Positions 1 to 6,524 of a stretch of 19,422 bases of DNA are shown one piece after another. The stretch's first letter is position 1, and every line of letters begins with the position of its first letter. The stretch is from the NCBI GenBank assembly GCA_964592725.1, contig CAZQFQ010000027.1:1-19422 (forward strand), written 5' to 3'. The position numbers and the translations under genes were made by a program. Under the pieces are notes generated by a model that had not been told where the DNA came from, made no database searches, and saw only the letters and a program-made list of their open reading frames with translations. This DNA is from PALSA-1336 sp964592725 (GTDB lineage Bacteria > Patescibacteriota > Doudnabacteria > UBA920).

Positions 1-873
1 ATTGGCAAGCAGGTGGAAGGCGGCATCGACCCGATGGAAGCCGTGGCCAAAGGCGCGGCCATCCAGGCCGGAATTTTGGGCGGCGACGTCCAGAGCAAGG
101 AAATTTTACTTTTGGATGTTACTCCGCTGACATTGGGATTGGAAACTTTGGGCGGAGTTAGAACTCCACTCATCGATCGTAATACAACCATACCTACATC
201 TAAATCACAAACATTTTCCACCGCGGCCGATAATCAGACATCGGTAGAAGTCCACGTCCTTCAGGGCGAGCGCGAATTTGCCAAGGACAACAAAAGTTTG
301 GGCCAGTTTATTTTGGACGGCATTCCGCCGGCGCCGCGCGGCGTTCCCCAGGTGGAAGTGACGTTCGACATAGACGCCAACGGAATTTTGAGCGTCCACG
401 CCAAGGACAAAGCCACGGGCAAGGAAAACAAAATTACCATCCAGGGCTCGTCCAATTTGTCCAAGGATGATGTGGAGCGGATGAAAAAAGAAGCGGAAAC
501 GCACGCCGAAGAAGACCGCAAGCGCAAAGAAACCGTGGAAATGCGGAATCAGGCGGACACGCTCATTAGCGTATCGGAAAAAACATTAAAAGACGCGGGC
601 GATAAAGCCAAGCCTGAAGACAAAACATCGGTTGAAGAAAAAATCAAAGCCCTTAAGGAAGTTAAAGACAAAGATGATGTAGACGCGCTTAAAAAAGCTA
701 TGGATGCTTTGAGCGAGGCTATCCAGAAAGTGGGCGCGGCAATGTACGAGTCGGCAAAATCGGATAAATCGGAAGGTCAGAAGTCGGAAGGAGTATCGCC
801 TGACGCTTCAAATCAGCCGGGAGCGGATAAAGGGCCGGTGGACGCGGAATTTAAGGAAGTTCCAAAACAATAA
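1..873 (+). CDS. dnaK: Chaperone DnaK (Hsp70), C-terminal part
   Basis: Hsp70 chaperone that binds exposed hydrophobic segments in an ATP-driven cycle with DnaJ and GrpE in the cytosol. The reading frame is open from base 1, so the gene starts upstream and most of the ATPase domain is missing. The visible part begins at the end of the ATPase domain (GIDPMEAVAKGAAIQAG), followed by the linker LLLDVTPLTLGLET, the beta-sandwich substrate domain (TSVEVHVLQGERE, GVPQVEVTFDIDANGILSV) and the helical lid, then a Ser/Gly/Pro-rich linker and the usual DnaK tail (GPVDAEFKEV). The C-terminus is complete, ending in TAA. It is followed by DUF3467 and dnaJ in the same direction, so the three may be a chaperone operon, although a long palindrome sits after dnaK. 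Identity is certain; only the 5' part is missing. Confidence 0.98.
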   Translation: MGKQVEGGIDPMEAVAKGAAIQAGILGGDVQSKEILLLDVTPLTLGLETLGGVRTPLIDRNTTIPTSKSQTFSTAADNQTSVEVHVLQGEREFAKDNKSLGQFILDGIPPAPRGVPQVEVTFDIDANGILSVHAKDKATGKENKITIQGSSNLSKDDVERMKKEAETHAEEDRKRKETVEMRNQADTLISVSEKTLKDAGDKAKPEDKTSVEEKIKALKEVKDKDDVDALKKAMDALSEAIQKVGAAMYESAKSDKSEGQKSEGVSPDASNQPGADKGPVDAEFKEVPKQ

Positions 874-894
874 GTTTCAAAAATAATTTTTAAC

Positions 895-934
895 TTTGTT
901 GATAAAACGCGTGGCCACGCGTTTTATCAACAAA
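895..934. repeat. Perfect 40-bp palindrome between dnaK and the DUF3467 gene
   Basis: Bases 895-914 are the exact reverse complement of 915-934, centred on TGGCCA, giving two 20-nt arms with no spacer. In RNA this is a hairpin of about 18 bp with a minimal loop. There is no T-run directly after it on the plus strand, so it is not a textbook terminator. It ends 15 nt before the DUF3467 start codon. It may act as an mRNA-stabilising or processing hairpin that separates dnaK from the distal genes. Confidence 0.9.
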
Positions 935-949
935 CAATCAGGTAAATTT

Positions 950-1303
950 ATGGATCAGCAAAAAGAACAAGGAACCCCGGTCGGAGCGCCGGGACAGCAA
1001 ATCCAGGTAAAAATTCCCGACGATGTATTAAAAGGGGTTTACGCCAATATGGTCCAGGTGGGGCATACGCCGGAAGAATTTGTATTGGATTTTATGAACG
1101 TTATAGGCGTTGCCGGTATTGTTACCGCGAGAGTTATGCTCTCGCCGGGGCACACCAAGCGCATGGTCGCGGCTATGCAGGACAATTTAAAAAAATATGA
1201 AGAACAGTTTGGGACAATTAAAGGCGCGGCGGGGCAAACTGTGCCGACCACCACTTCTTCATCCGACCACAAATTTGGTTTTGATACCGCTTCGGCAAAA
1301 TAA
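950..1303 (+). CDS. DUF3467 family protein
   Basis: Small soluble protein of 117 residues. I place the start at ATG 950, with AGGT about 6 nt upstream, rather than at the upstream TTG at 896, because that extension would translate the palindrome. The core reads IKV/IPDDVLKGVYANMVQVGHTPEEFVLDF, then VTARVMLSPGHTKRMVAAMQDNLKKYEEQFG. This matches the DUF3467 pattern as I remember it: xGVYxNxxxxxHxPxEFVLDF, then RxxxxPxHxKRxxxALxxNxxxYE. Molecular function is unknown. The tail is Thr/Ser-rich and probably disordered. The gene lies between dnaK and dnaJ, with dnaJ starting only 5 nt after its stop, so it is probably co-translated with dnaJ; a role near the chaperones is only an inference from position. 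Confidence 0.85.
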   Translation: MDQQKEQGTPVGAPGQQIQVKIPDDVLKGVYANMVQVGHTPEEFVLDFMNVIGVAGIVTARVMLSPGHTKRMVAAMQDNLKKYEEQFGTIKGAAGQTVPTTTSSSDHKFGFDTASAK

Positions 1304-1308
1304 ATATT

Positions 1309-2466
1309 ATGGCAGACGATTATTATAAAATTCTCGGAGTTTCCAAAGGCGCTTCGCAGGATGAAATAAAAAAAGCTTTCCGCAAAAAGGCGCACGAGTA
1401 TCATCCCGACAAAGGCAACGGCAATGCCGATAAGTTTAAGGAAGTTAACCAGGCTTATCAGGTTTTGTCGGACAGCCAAAAACGCCAGCAGTATGACCAG
1501 TACGGCCAGACCTTTGACGAAGCCGCGCGAAACGGCGGAGGGGGATTTAACTATCAGGGCGGCGGAAATCCGTTTGGAGGTTTCGATTTCAACGGTTTTG
1601 GCGGACAGAACGGGGTTGAATTCGATCTCGGCGATATTTTTGGCGATATGTTCGGCGGGAGGTCTGGGGAAAGGCAAAGCCGCCGCGCCCGCGGTATAGA
1701 TTTGGAAATGGGCATTAGCATAACTTTTGAGGAAGCTGTATTCGGCGTGGAAAAAACCTTAACTTTGGAAAAGCAGGATGAATGTAAAACCTGCGGCGGC
1801 AACGGCGCGGCTCCGGGGAGCAAAATCGTCACTTGCCCAAAGTGCCACGGTCAGGGGCAAATCCGGACGCAAAGGCGCACAATTTTCGGCATGGTGGCTT
1901 CTTCCACAAGTTGTGACCGATGCCAGGGTATGGGCAAAATTCCCGAAGTCGCCTGTAAAACCTGCGGAGGCGACGGAGTGTTAAGGCAGGAAAAAACCAT
2001 TTCCGTAAAAATTCCTGCCGGCATTGACAACGGCCAGCGCATTCGCGTAGCCGGCGAAGGCGAAGCCGGTTACCGCGGCAGTAGCCACGGCGATTTATAT
2101 TTAGTGGTAAAAGTTTCGCCTTCCAAAGAATTTCAGCGCGACGGATTTACTTTGCTTAAAGAATTGCCCGTAAGCTTTACCCAGGCCGCGCTTGGCACTA
2201 AGGTCATTTTAAAAACATTGGACGGCGACATAGAATTAAAAATCCCCTCCGGCACCCAGTCCGGTACAGTTTTAAAAGTCAAAAATAAAGGCGTGCCTCA
2301 CATTAATTCTTCATCGCGCGGTGATTTATTAGTTACCGTCCGCGTAATAATCCCATCCAAACTTTCCAAAAAAGAAAAAGACCTCCTAAAACAACTCGCC
2401 GCCGAGCGGGGAGAAGCAGTTAATGTTGACGAGAGTTTGTGGGAGAATATTAAAGGGAATTTTTAG
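1309..2466 (+). CDS. dnaJ: Chaperone DnaJ (type I Hsp40)
   Basis: Co-chaperone that delivers substrates to DnaK and stimulates its ATPase. It has 385 residues, normal for the family. Domains in order: J domain (about 1-65) with the HPD motif in YHPDKGNGN; a Gly/Phe-rich linker (about 75-120); a zinc-binding domain with four CxxCxGxG-type repeats (CKTCGGNG, CPKCHGQG, CDRCQGMG, CKTCGGDG); and two C-terminal beta-sandwich substrate-binding domains (GDLYLVVKV, RGDLLVTVRV). All eight zinc cysteines are present. It starts with ATG 5 nt after the DUF3467 stop and shares its direction with dnaK. No GrpE gene is visible in the window. The end is followed by a possible imperfect hairpin with a long loop (2473-2521). 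Confidence 0.98.
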   Translation: MADDYYKILGVSKGASQDEIKKAFRKKAHEYHPDKGNGNADKFKEVNQAYQVLSDSQKRQQYDQYGQTFDEAARNGGGGFNYQGGGNPFGGFDFNGFGGQNGVEFDLGDIFGDMFGGRSGERQSRRARGIDLEMGISITFEEAVFGVEKTLTLEKQDECKTCGGNGAAPGSKIVTCPKCHGQGQIRTQRRTIFGMVASSTSCDRCQGMGKIPEVACKTCGGDGVLRQEKTISVKIPAGIDNGQRIRVAGEGEAGYRGSSHGDLYLVVKVSPSKEFQRDGFTLLKELPVSFTQAALGTKVILKTLDGDIELKIPSGTQSGTVLKVKNKGVPHINSSSRGDLLVTVRVIIPSKLSKKEKDLLKQLAAERGEAVNVDESLWENIKGNF

Positions 2467-2472
2467 TGTGTC

Positions 2473-2521
2473 ATCCCGGAATTTTTGCACCGGCATATCA
2501 TCAGCCAAAAATATCCGGGAT
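2473..2521. repeat. Inverted repeat downstream of dnaJ
   Basis: The arms ATCCCGGA (2473-2480) and TCCGGGAT (2514-2521) are exact complements, with A/T-rich flanks that extend the pairing imperfectly and a loop of about 33 nt. No T-run follows the right arm. It may be an intergenic repeat of the TCATCCCGGA...TCCGGGATCCAG kind seen in many bacterial genomes, or a weak mRNA 3' structure. Confidence 0.5.
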
Positions 2522-2561
2522 CCAGCCATAAGGATATAGACTATTAATAAAGAAAAAGATT

Positions 2562-2975
2562 ATGGACCAAAAAAGAGCAACTCCTCCGGAATATGCCGGT
2601 GGGAGAAATTTTTTAGAAGCGGTTAAGGCCGCGAAATACAGAATGGACAGGGCAGAGGCAATGCGGGTTGGCGACTATATTGATATGAGTCCGACCGAAT
2701 TTAATAGTTGGATTGGAGACGTGCTTGAGGGCGACCCTGAAAGGTTAAAAGGTTCTAATGTCATAAGAGTTACTGTCACCGAAATCATTAGCCCTATAAA
2801 TAAGAGTTCAGAATCTACCAGAATTGCGATAGAGGCTAATGGCGTAAAGAAGCAAGTAGACGCAAGTTTATTTTATAGTTATGGTTATAGGCCAGACGAC
2901 GACGGTAGAGTGGTTACAAATATGCCAACTGATTATGATGGCCCTCCTCATGATAAAATTGGAGGCTGGGGTTAA
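2562..2975 (+). CDS. Hypothetical protein, 137 aa
   Basis: I do not recognise this protein. It is soluble, with no signal peptide or membrane segment. The N-terminal part is predicted helical and charged (FLEAVKAAKYRMDRAEAMRVGDYIDM), the middle is a probable beta segment (SNVIRVTVTEIISP and RIAIEANGVKKQVDASLFY), and the tail is Gly/Pro/Asp-rich and probably disordered (DGRVVTNMPTDYDGPPHDKI). The ATG at 2562 is preceded by a purine-rich AAAGAAAAAG, a poor Shine-Dalgarno. It stands between two transcription boundaries: a possible hairpin after dnaJ and a strong terminator at 3011-3050. Its codon use (more AGA/GTT/ATA) looks slightly different from the flanking chaperone genes, so a more recent acquisition is possible. 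Confidence 0.75.
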   Translation: MDQKRATPPEYAGGRNFLEAVKAAKYRMDRAEAMRVGDYIDMSPTEFNSWIGDVLEGDPERLKGSNVIRVTVTEIISPINKSSESTRIAIEANGVKKQVDASLFYSYGYRPDDDGRVVTNMPTDYDGPPHDKIGGWG

Positions 2976-3010
2976 AATTTATTTGCAAGTTTAGGTGAGT
3001 TAAAAATTAA

Positions 3011-3050
3011 GGCGGCGAAGTGGTCACTACACTTCGCCGCCTTTTGCTTT
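3011..3050 (+). terminator. Rho-independent terminator
   Basis: A perfect 12-bp stem (3011-3022 with 3030-3041, GGCGGCGAAGTG/CACTTCGCCGCC) with a 7-nt loop, followed by TTTTGCTTT. It ends the 137-aa gene. The A-rich bases to its left could let it also work in the minus direction. Confidence 0.92.
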
Positions 3051-3064
3051 ACGCTACTAATTTG

Positions 3065-3073
3065 TGCTATAAT
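3065..3073 (+). promoter_or_regulatory. Extended -10 promoter for the membrane protein gene
   Basis: TGCTATAAT is a perfect TGn-extended -10 box. It lies directly after the terminator at 3011-3050 and about 42 nt upstream of the ATG at 3115, so transcription should start near 3080. Confidence 0.75.
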
Positions 3074-3114
3074 ATAGGAAGAATATTGATTTTACGAAAC
3101 AAAATTTTACTTTG

Positions 3115-3669
3115 ATGCTTGCGGGAATAGACATAAATCAAGCCAATAGTTTAGTGCAGAATTTTAACTGGCACAGTCCCAGCTGGGACTTGTTCATTTT
3201 TTTATTTTGGGCCGTGGCTTCGGTTTTTTACGCTTTTGCCGCGGGTCGTGGCAGGGTGATTTCGTTGCTGATGAGCCTTTACATAGCAAAGCTTTTGGTT
3301 TTGCAGGCGCCGTGGCTGGCATCGGCAATCCATCAGCAGTTGCCAAGCGGGCTTTCCAGTTTGCAGCAGTTGGTCAGCTTCTTGATCATCTTTATAATTT
3401 TATTTGTTTTGCTTTCACGCTACGCCTTCCGCACTTCGGCCGACGGGCGGCATTTTGGTTCAATTATTTTTACGCTAGCGTTCGCGGTTCTGCAAATTGG
3501 TTTGCTCATCAATACCATTTTAAGCTACGTCTCGCCGGCGCCCGGAACTTTTTCCCCGCTCATCAGTCTGATATTTATTTCTCCCACCGCCAATTTTATC
3601 TGGCTTATTTTGCCCCTGCTTTATTTGATAATTTTGGGTCGCTCGGTTGCGGATCCTACGGAGGTATGA
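3115..3669 (+). CDS. Polytopic membrane protein of unknown function
   Basis: Integral membrane protein of 184 residues. ATG 3115 is preferred to the TTG immediately before it. I count four to five hydrophobic helices: about 22-42 (WDLFIFLFWAVASVFYAF), 45-65, 83-105 (LVSFLIIFIILFVLL), 118-140 (SIIFTLAFAVLQIGLLI) and 150-175 (ANFIWLILPLLYLIIL). The N-terminal 25 residues are soluble. The overall pattern loosely recalls CvpA-like proteins, but no diagnostic motif is clear. It has its own promoter and is followed by a leader region for the response regulator, so it may be monocistronic or the first gene of a pair. Confidence 0.8.
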   Translation: MLAGIDINQANSLVQNFNWHSPSWDLFIFLFWAVASVFYAFAAGRGRVISLLMSLYIAKLLVLQAPWLASAIHQQLPSGLSSLQQLVSFLIIFIILFVLLSRYAFRTSADGRHFGSIIFTLAFAVLQIGLLINTILSYVSPAPGTFSPLISLIFISPTANFIWLILPLLYLIILGRSVADPTEV

Positions 3670-3682
3670 GGCACAAGTCATA

Positions 3683-3745
3683 GGTTGTAAGGCAAAGCGG
3701 TCAGTATGGTCATTGGTAGTAAGGAATTGGTATAGCCTTATAACC
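3683..3745 (+). promoter_or_regulatory. Possible structured leader of the response regulator gene
   Basis: Bases 3683-3693 (GGTTGTAAGGC) pair with 3735-3745 (GCCTTATAACC) over 11 bp with one G-U pair. The GTTGTA part can also pair with TACAAC further downstream (about 3757-3762), so two exclusive folds are possible. No clear promoter or Shine-Dalgarno precedes the next ATG. The stretch could be the 3' UTR of the membrane protein gene instead. Confidence 0.35.
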
Positions 3746-3798
3746 GTACCGGCGGCTACAACTTAAAACTTTCAACTTTAATTTTTAATTTATTTAAT

Positions 3799-4188
3799 AT
3801 GTCCAAACATACAATTTTGATAGTTGATGATGACAAGCTTATTTTAAACACCTTAAAACAGCGCTTTGCGACTTGGCAAATCGAGGTTTACATCGCGGGC
3901 ACGCCGGAGGAGGCAAAAAATCTTCTAAAAACCATTACGCCCGAAGTTGTATTGCTGGATTTGCTTTTAACCACGGAAGACGGCAGTACAGGAATTTTGG
4001 ATTATTTAAAAAGCCAGCCGCGGCTGCAAAATGTGCCGGTGCTGGCTTTAACAAATTTGGACAAACCGGAATTAAAACGTATGCTTTTGGGGCAGGGAGT
4101 AAAAGAATATTGGATTAAAGGCACTATGAGCATGGATGAGCTTTACGATAAGGTGATGGCATATTTGGAGCCGGAGGGCAAAGTATAA
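3799..4188 (+). CDS. Single-domain response regulator (receiver domain)
   Basis: CheY-like receiver protein of 129 residues that is probably phosphorylated by a histidine kinase encoded elsewhere. The key residues are present: acidic pocket D10-D11-D12 in ILIVDDDK, phosphoacceptor D54 in VVLLDLLL, the Thr switch T85 in VLALTN and the conserved Lys K107 in YWIKG. There is no output domain, so it must act through protein contacts. No kinase is nearby. The ATG sits in a very AT-rich stretch without a Shine-Dalgarno. The gene ends at a strong terminator. Confidence 0.95.
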   Translation: MSKHTILIVDDDKLILNTLKQRFATWQIEVYIAGTPEEAKNLLKTITPEVVLLDLLLTTEDGSTGILDYLKSQPRLQNVPVLALTNLDKPELKRMLLGQGVKEYWIKGTMSMDELYDKVMAYLEPEGKV

Positions 4189-4207
4189 TAACGGTGACGA
4201 TGACGAT

Positions 4208-4233
4208 ACCCGACAAAATTGTCGGGTTTTGTT
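4208..4233 (+). terminator. Rho-independent terminator after the response regulator
   Basis: Stem ACCCGACA (4208-4215) with TGTCGGGT (4220-4227), AAAT loop, then TTTGTTA. A-rich loop and flanks are typical of intrinsic terminators. Confidence 0.88.
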
Positions 4234-4259
4234 ATTTATTAGTCAAAGGAACTTAGGGG

Positions 4260-4288
4260 GCGCGATATGCGCGATATAGTGATATAAT
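4260..4288 (+). promoter_or_regulatory. Promoter with operator-like repeat for the C39-like protein gene
   Basis: TGATATAAT at 4280-4288 is an extended -10 box, placing the start of transcription near 4295. Directly upstream, where the -35 would be, GCGCGATAT occurs twice in tandem (4260-4277), and GCGCGATATGCGC is itself an inverted repeat of GCGC. This could be a regulator-binding site over a promoter with no recognisable -35. Confidence 0.6.
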
Positions 4289-4290
4289 AG

Positions 4291-4341
4291 TAGAAGCTAT
4301 CTAAAAATTTAGACTACAAATTATTTTTAAGACAGCTTCTA
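4291..4341 (+). promoter_or_regulatory. 5'-terminal mRNA hairpin
   Basis: Bases 4291-4308 pair with 4323-4341 with one mismatch and one bulge (TAGAAGCT/AGCTTCTA is the outer stem). Because the -10 box ends at 4288, the stem would start at or within a few bases of the 5' end of the transcript, a position where hairpins often protect mRNA from decay. Confidence 0.55.
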
Positions 4342-4364
4342 GTATAAAAAATGTTTTTTTTCTT

Positions 4365-5615
4365 ATGAATAAATTCTTTTTAAAATTTACCGTGTTTGTA
4401 ATCATAATTATAATCGCGCAAATTGCCGAAGGGTTTATATTCGTTCCGGCGTCGCGCGCGGATAGTTCGGGCAATCTCCAAACCCAAATTGATTCGGACA
4501 ATCGGCAAATTGCCGCGCTCAACCAGCAAATCGCCGAATATCAAAAACAAATTAACCAGGCCGGCGCGGATAAAAAAACACTCCAAACGGCTATAAAAAA
4601 GCTGGACTTACAGCGCAGCGAAGTGGAAACGCAGGTGGCCGCGACCCAAAGCCAGATTAATTCCACCCAGCTTCAAATTCAGCAGTTGGGCAACCAGATT
4701 CAGAATACCAAGCAAACCATAACAACGTATCAGGATTCGCTCGCCAAGGACATTGAGGCCATTCATCAACAGGATGACCAACCCGTGCTTTTTCAATTGT
4801 TGTCGTCCGGCAGTTTATCGGATTTTTGGGACAATTTTGAACAGACGGCTCAGGTGCAAAACGCGGTAAGGAATCAAACCCAAAGACTTCAAGCCGAAGA
4901 AGTTATCCTTGCCAACACGCAAAGCGCGGCCCGGCAAAAACAAGACGCTCTTTCGGCGCAAAACCAGCAGTTGGCCGCGCAAAAACAATCGCTGAACGAG
5001 ACTGTGCAATCAAAAAATCAGCTTTTAGCCGAAACTAATAATAAAGAATCCTCGTATCAAAAACTTTTAGCCCAGGCCGAAGCGGAACTCAAGAGCTTCT
5101 CTAATTTTACCAAAAATGCCGGCGGCGACCAACTGCTGTCCAACCAAACAGTTTGCGACGCCTGGGGGTGTTACTATAATCAGCGCGACTCGTTATGGGG
5201 AGGCGAGCCTTTGGACGGAACCGGTTACACGATGGCCGGCGACGGATGCCTGGTTACGGTTATGGCGATGGTGATGACTCATTACGGTTACAGGAATGTT
5301 ACTCCGGCGATTATTAACGCGAACCCGAACAATTTTGCCGCGTATTTTCCCGCGTATCTTTTAAATACCATTAGCGTGGGCGCGGTAACCGCTACGCGTA
5401 AAACGGCAACCATAGACGCGACGCTGGCAACAGGGAATCCGGCGGTTATTGGCATGAGTGTATACGGCGGGACGCACTTTGTTGTTTTAGTGAGCGGCAG
5501 CAACGGCAATTACATTATGCGCGACCCGTATATTCCAAACGGCAAAGACATTATTTTTTCGTCCTATTACAATTTGGGAGAAATATACAGCATTTCAAGT
5601 GTGGTGATATCTTAA
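4365..5615 (+). CDS. Secreted coiled-coil protein with C39-like peptidase domain, tail cut off by a transposon
   Basis: Exported or membrane-anchored protein of 416 residues. Residues about 5-28 form a signal peptide or anchor (FTVFVIIIIIAQIAEGF). Residues about 38-260 are a long Gln/Ala-rich coiled coil like that of PcsB and murein-hydrolase activators. The C-terminal part is a peptidase C39-like domain with the expected triad: C295 (GDGCLVT), H371 (GGTHFVVLVS) and D387 (RDPY). It probably cleaves a peptide at the cell surface, perhaps in the cell wall. The stop codon TAA is made at the very edge of an inserted tyrosine transposase element. Removing that element restores the frame into the Pro/Thr/Ser-rich segment at 6344-6432, so the present protein has probably lost about 30 residues. 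A 5-codon upstream ORF at 4351 overlaps the start. No Shine-Dalgarno is seen. Confidence 0.85.
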   Translation: MNKFFLKFTVFVIIIIIAQIAEGFIFVPASRADSSGNLQTQIDSDNRQIAALNQQIAEYQKQINQAGADKKTLQTAIKKLDLQRSEVETQVAATQSQINSTQLQIQQLGNQIQNTKQTITTYQDSLAKDIEAIHQQDDQPVLFQLLSSGSLSDFWDNFEQTAQVQNAVRNQTQRLQAEEVILANTQSAARQKQDALSAQNQQLAAQKQSLNETVQSKNQLLAETNNKESSYQKLLAQAEAELKSFSNFTKNAGGDQLLSNQTVCDAWGCYYNQRDSLWGGEPLDGTGYTMAGDGCLVTVMAMVMTHYGYRNVTPAIINANPNNFAAYFPAYLLNTISVGAVTATRKTATIDATLATGNPAVIGMSVYGGTHFVVLVSGSNGNYIMRDPYIPNGKDIIFSSYYNLGEIYSISSVVIS

Positions 5616-5645
5616 AAAAGGTGTCAGGTACCTTTTTATGATTTA

Positions 5646-5654
5646 TGCTATACT
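5646..5654 (+). promoter_or_regulatory. Extended -10 promoter of the transposase (leaderless)
   Basis: TGCTATACT is followed by only 6 nt before the ATG at 5661, so transcription should start at or next to the start codon. Confidence 0.65.
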
Positions 5655-5660
5655 TTCAAT

Positions 5661-6335
5661 ATGGGACGGGCATTAAGATCAGCAAAAGGAAATATAATCT
5701 ATCACGTCATCAACCGAGCTAATGGTCGGATGACGATCTTTGACAAGGATGCTGACTATGAAGCCTTTGAAAAAGTAATTGAAGAGGCCAAAGAAAAATT
5801 TCCAATCCGGATTTATTCCTATATTGTAATGCCAAACCATTGGCATTTTGTTTTGCATCCGTTCGCCGATAATGACCTGTCAGATTTTTTAAGATGGTTA
5901 ACTTTAACCCATACGCAGCGTTGGAACGCTTATAATCAACGTGTGGGTTACGGCCATTTATATCAAGGCAGGTTTAAATCTTTCCCGGTACAGGAGGATT
6001 CGTATTTTATCCAACTTTGCCGATATGTGGAACGAAATCCCCTACGGGCAGGCTTAGTGCGTAAAGCTGAAGATTGGAAATGGTCAAGCTTGTGGCGAAG
6101 AATAAATGGCAATGACAAGCAAAAGCAATTGCTGGACCCCTGGCCAATACCGGCAGGAAGAGGATATTTGGATTTAATCAACCAAAGCGAATCGGACGGG
6201 AAACTGCAAAATATTCGCGAATCAATCCGAAGAGGCAGGCCTTTTGGGGAAAATTCCTGGGTTGCTAAAACTGTCAAAGTATTAGGATTGGAATCCACGA
6301 TAAAATCCCGCGGTCGTCCTAAAAAAGGTACCTGA
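5661..6335 (+). CDS. REP-associated tyrosine transposase (Y1_Tnp family)
   Basis: Single-strand DNA transposase of the IS200/IS605-related TnpA_REP (RAYT) family, 224 residues. The N-terminal GNIIYHVINRANGR is the family's first strand. The metal-binding HUH-type motif is in VMPNHWHFVL (about residues 57-66). The catalytic tyrosine is in CRYVERNPLRAGLV (Tyr in YVERNP). YGHLYQGRFKS and WKWSSLW are further family motifs. The protein looks intact. The last residues (KKGT) and the stop TGA are encoded by the right inverted end. Its promoter leaves no leader, so expression may be low or leaderless. Members may be active or domesticated; the intact frame and nearly perfect ends argue for a recent insertion. 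Confidence 0.95.
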   Translation: MGRALRSAKGNIIYHVINRANGRMTIFDKDADYEAFEKVIEEAKEKFPIRIYSYIVMPNHWHFVLHPFADNDLSDFLRWLTLTHTQRWNAYNQRVGYGHLYQGRFKSFPVQEDSYFIQLCRYVERNPLRAGLVRKAEDWKWSSLWRRINGNDKQKQLLDPWPIPAGRGYLDLINQSESDGKLQNIRESIRRGRPFGENSWVAKTVKVLGLESTIKSRGRPKKGT

Positions 6336-6343
6336 CACCTTTT

Positions 6344-6432
6344 ACACCTTTCCTACTCCCACGCCTTCTCCGGATTCAAGCGCCGACCAGTCAACGTCAA
6401 CTGATTCTTCGGACGGAAGTCAAAGCAATTAA
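6344..6432 (+). pseudogene. Displaced C-terminal tail of the C39-like protein
   Basis: In the frame ending at TAA 6430-6432 the sequence encodes TFPTPTPSPDSSADQSTS and then TDSSDGSQSN. This is a low-complexity Pro/Thr/Ser tail, not random intergenic sequence. Joining base 5613 to base 6344 removes 730 bp and puts this frame in register with the C39-like gene (...SSVVIS-Y-TFPTPTP...). It has no start codon of its own. It is followed by a terminator, as the end of a gene would be. Confidence 0.7.
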
Positions 6433-6452
6433 AAGTTTAATATATAAAAAAC

Positions 6453-6497
6453 ACACCCCTATTGAGAACCGAGTTCTCCGGTAGGGGTGTTTTGTTT
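6453..6497. terminator. Bidirectional terminator between convergent genes
   Basis: ACACCCCTA pairs with TAGGGGTGT (ends 6453 and 6490), with an inner GAGAAC/GTTCTC stem and a small internal loop. TTTTGTTT follows on the plus strand and a run of six T on the minus strand. It serves the C39-like gene from the left and the LuxR-type gene from the right. Confidence 0.88.
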
Positions 6498-6524
6498 GCG
6501 GCCATGGCGGCCGCTAATTATTAC

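Larger units (their letters stand above)
5614..6343 (+). mobile_element. REP-associated tyrosine transposase element with inverted ends
   Basis: A 730-bp element. Its ends are inverted copies of each other: 5616-5637 equals the reverse complement of 6322-6343 over 22 bp, with the core GGTGTCAGGTACC. Each end can also fold on itself (AAAAAGGT...ACCTTTTT). No target duplication is seen, as expected for Y1 (HUH-related) transposition. The exact boundary is ambiguous by one A. The element carries one gene, whose stop codon lies inside the right end. It is inserted into the 3' part of the C39-like gene. Confidence 0.82.

Noticed and set aside
1039..1677. Minus-strand open frame of 212 codons across DUF3467 and dnaJ
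   Set aside because: It is fully antisense to two well-supported genes; the protein has no recognisable motif and the frame follows from the codon bias of the plus-strand genes.
4208..4227. Possible repeat unit of a CRISPR-like array
   Set aside because: Single terminator hairpin; no regularly spaced repeats anywhere in the window.
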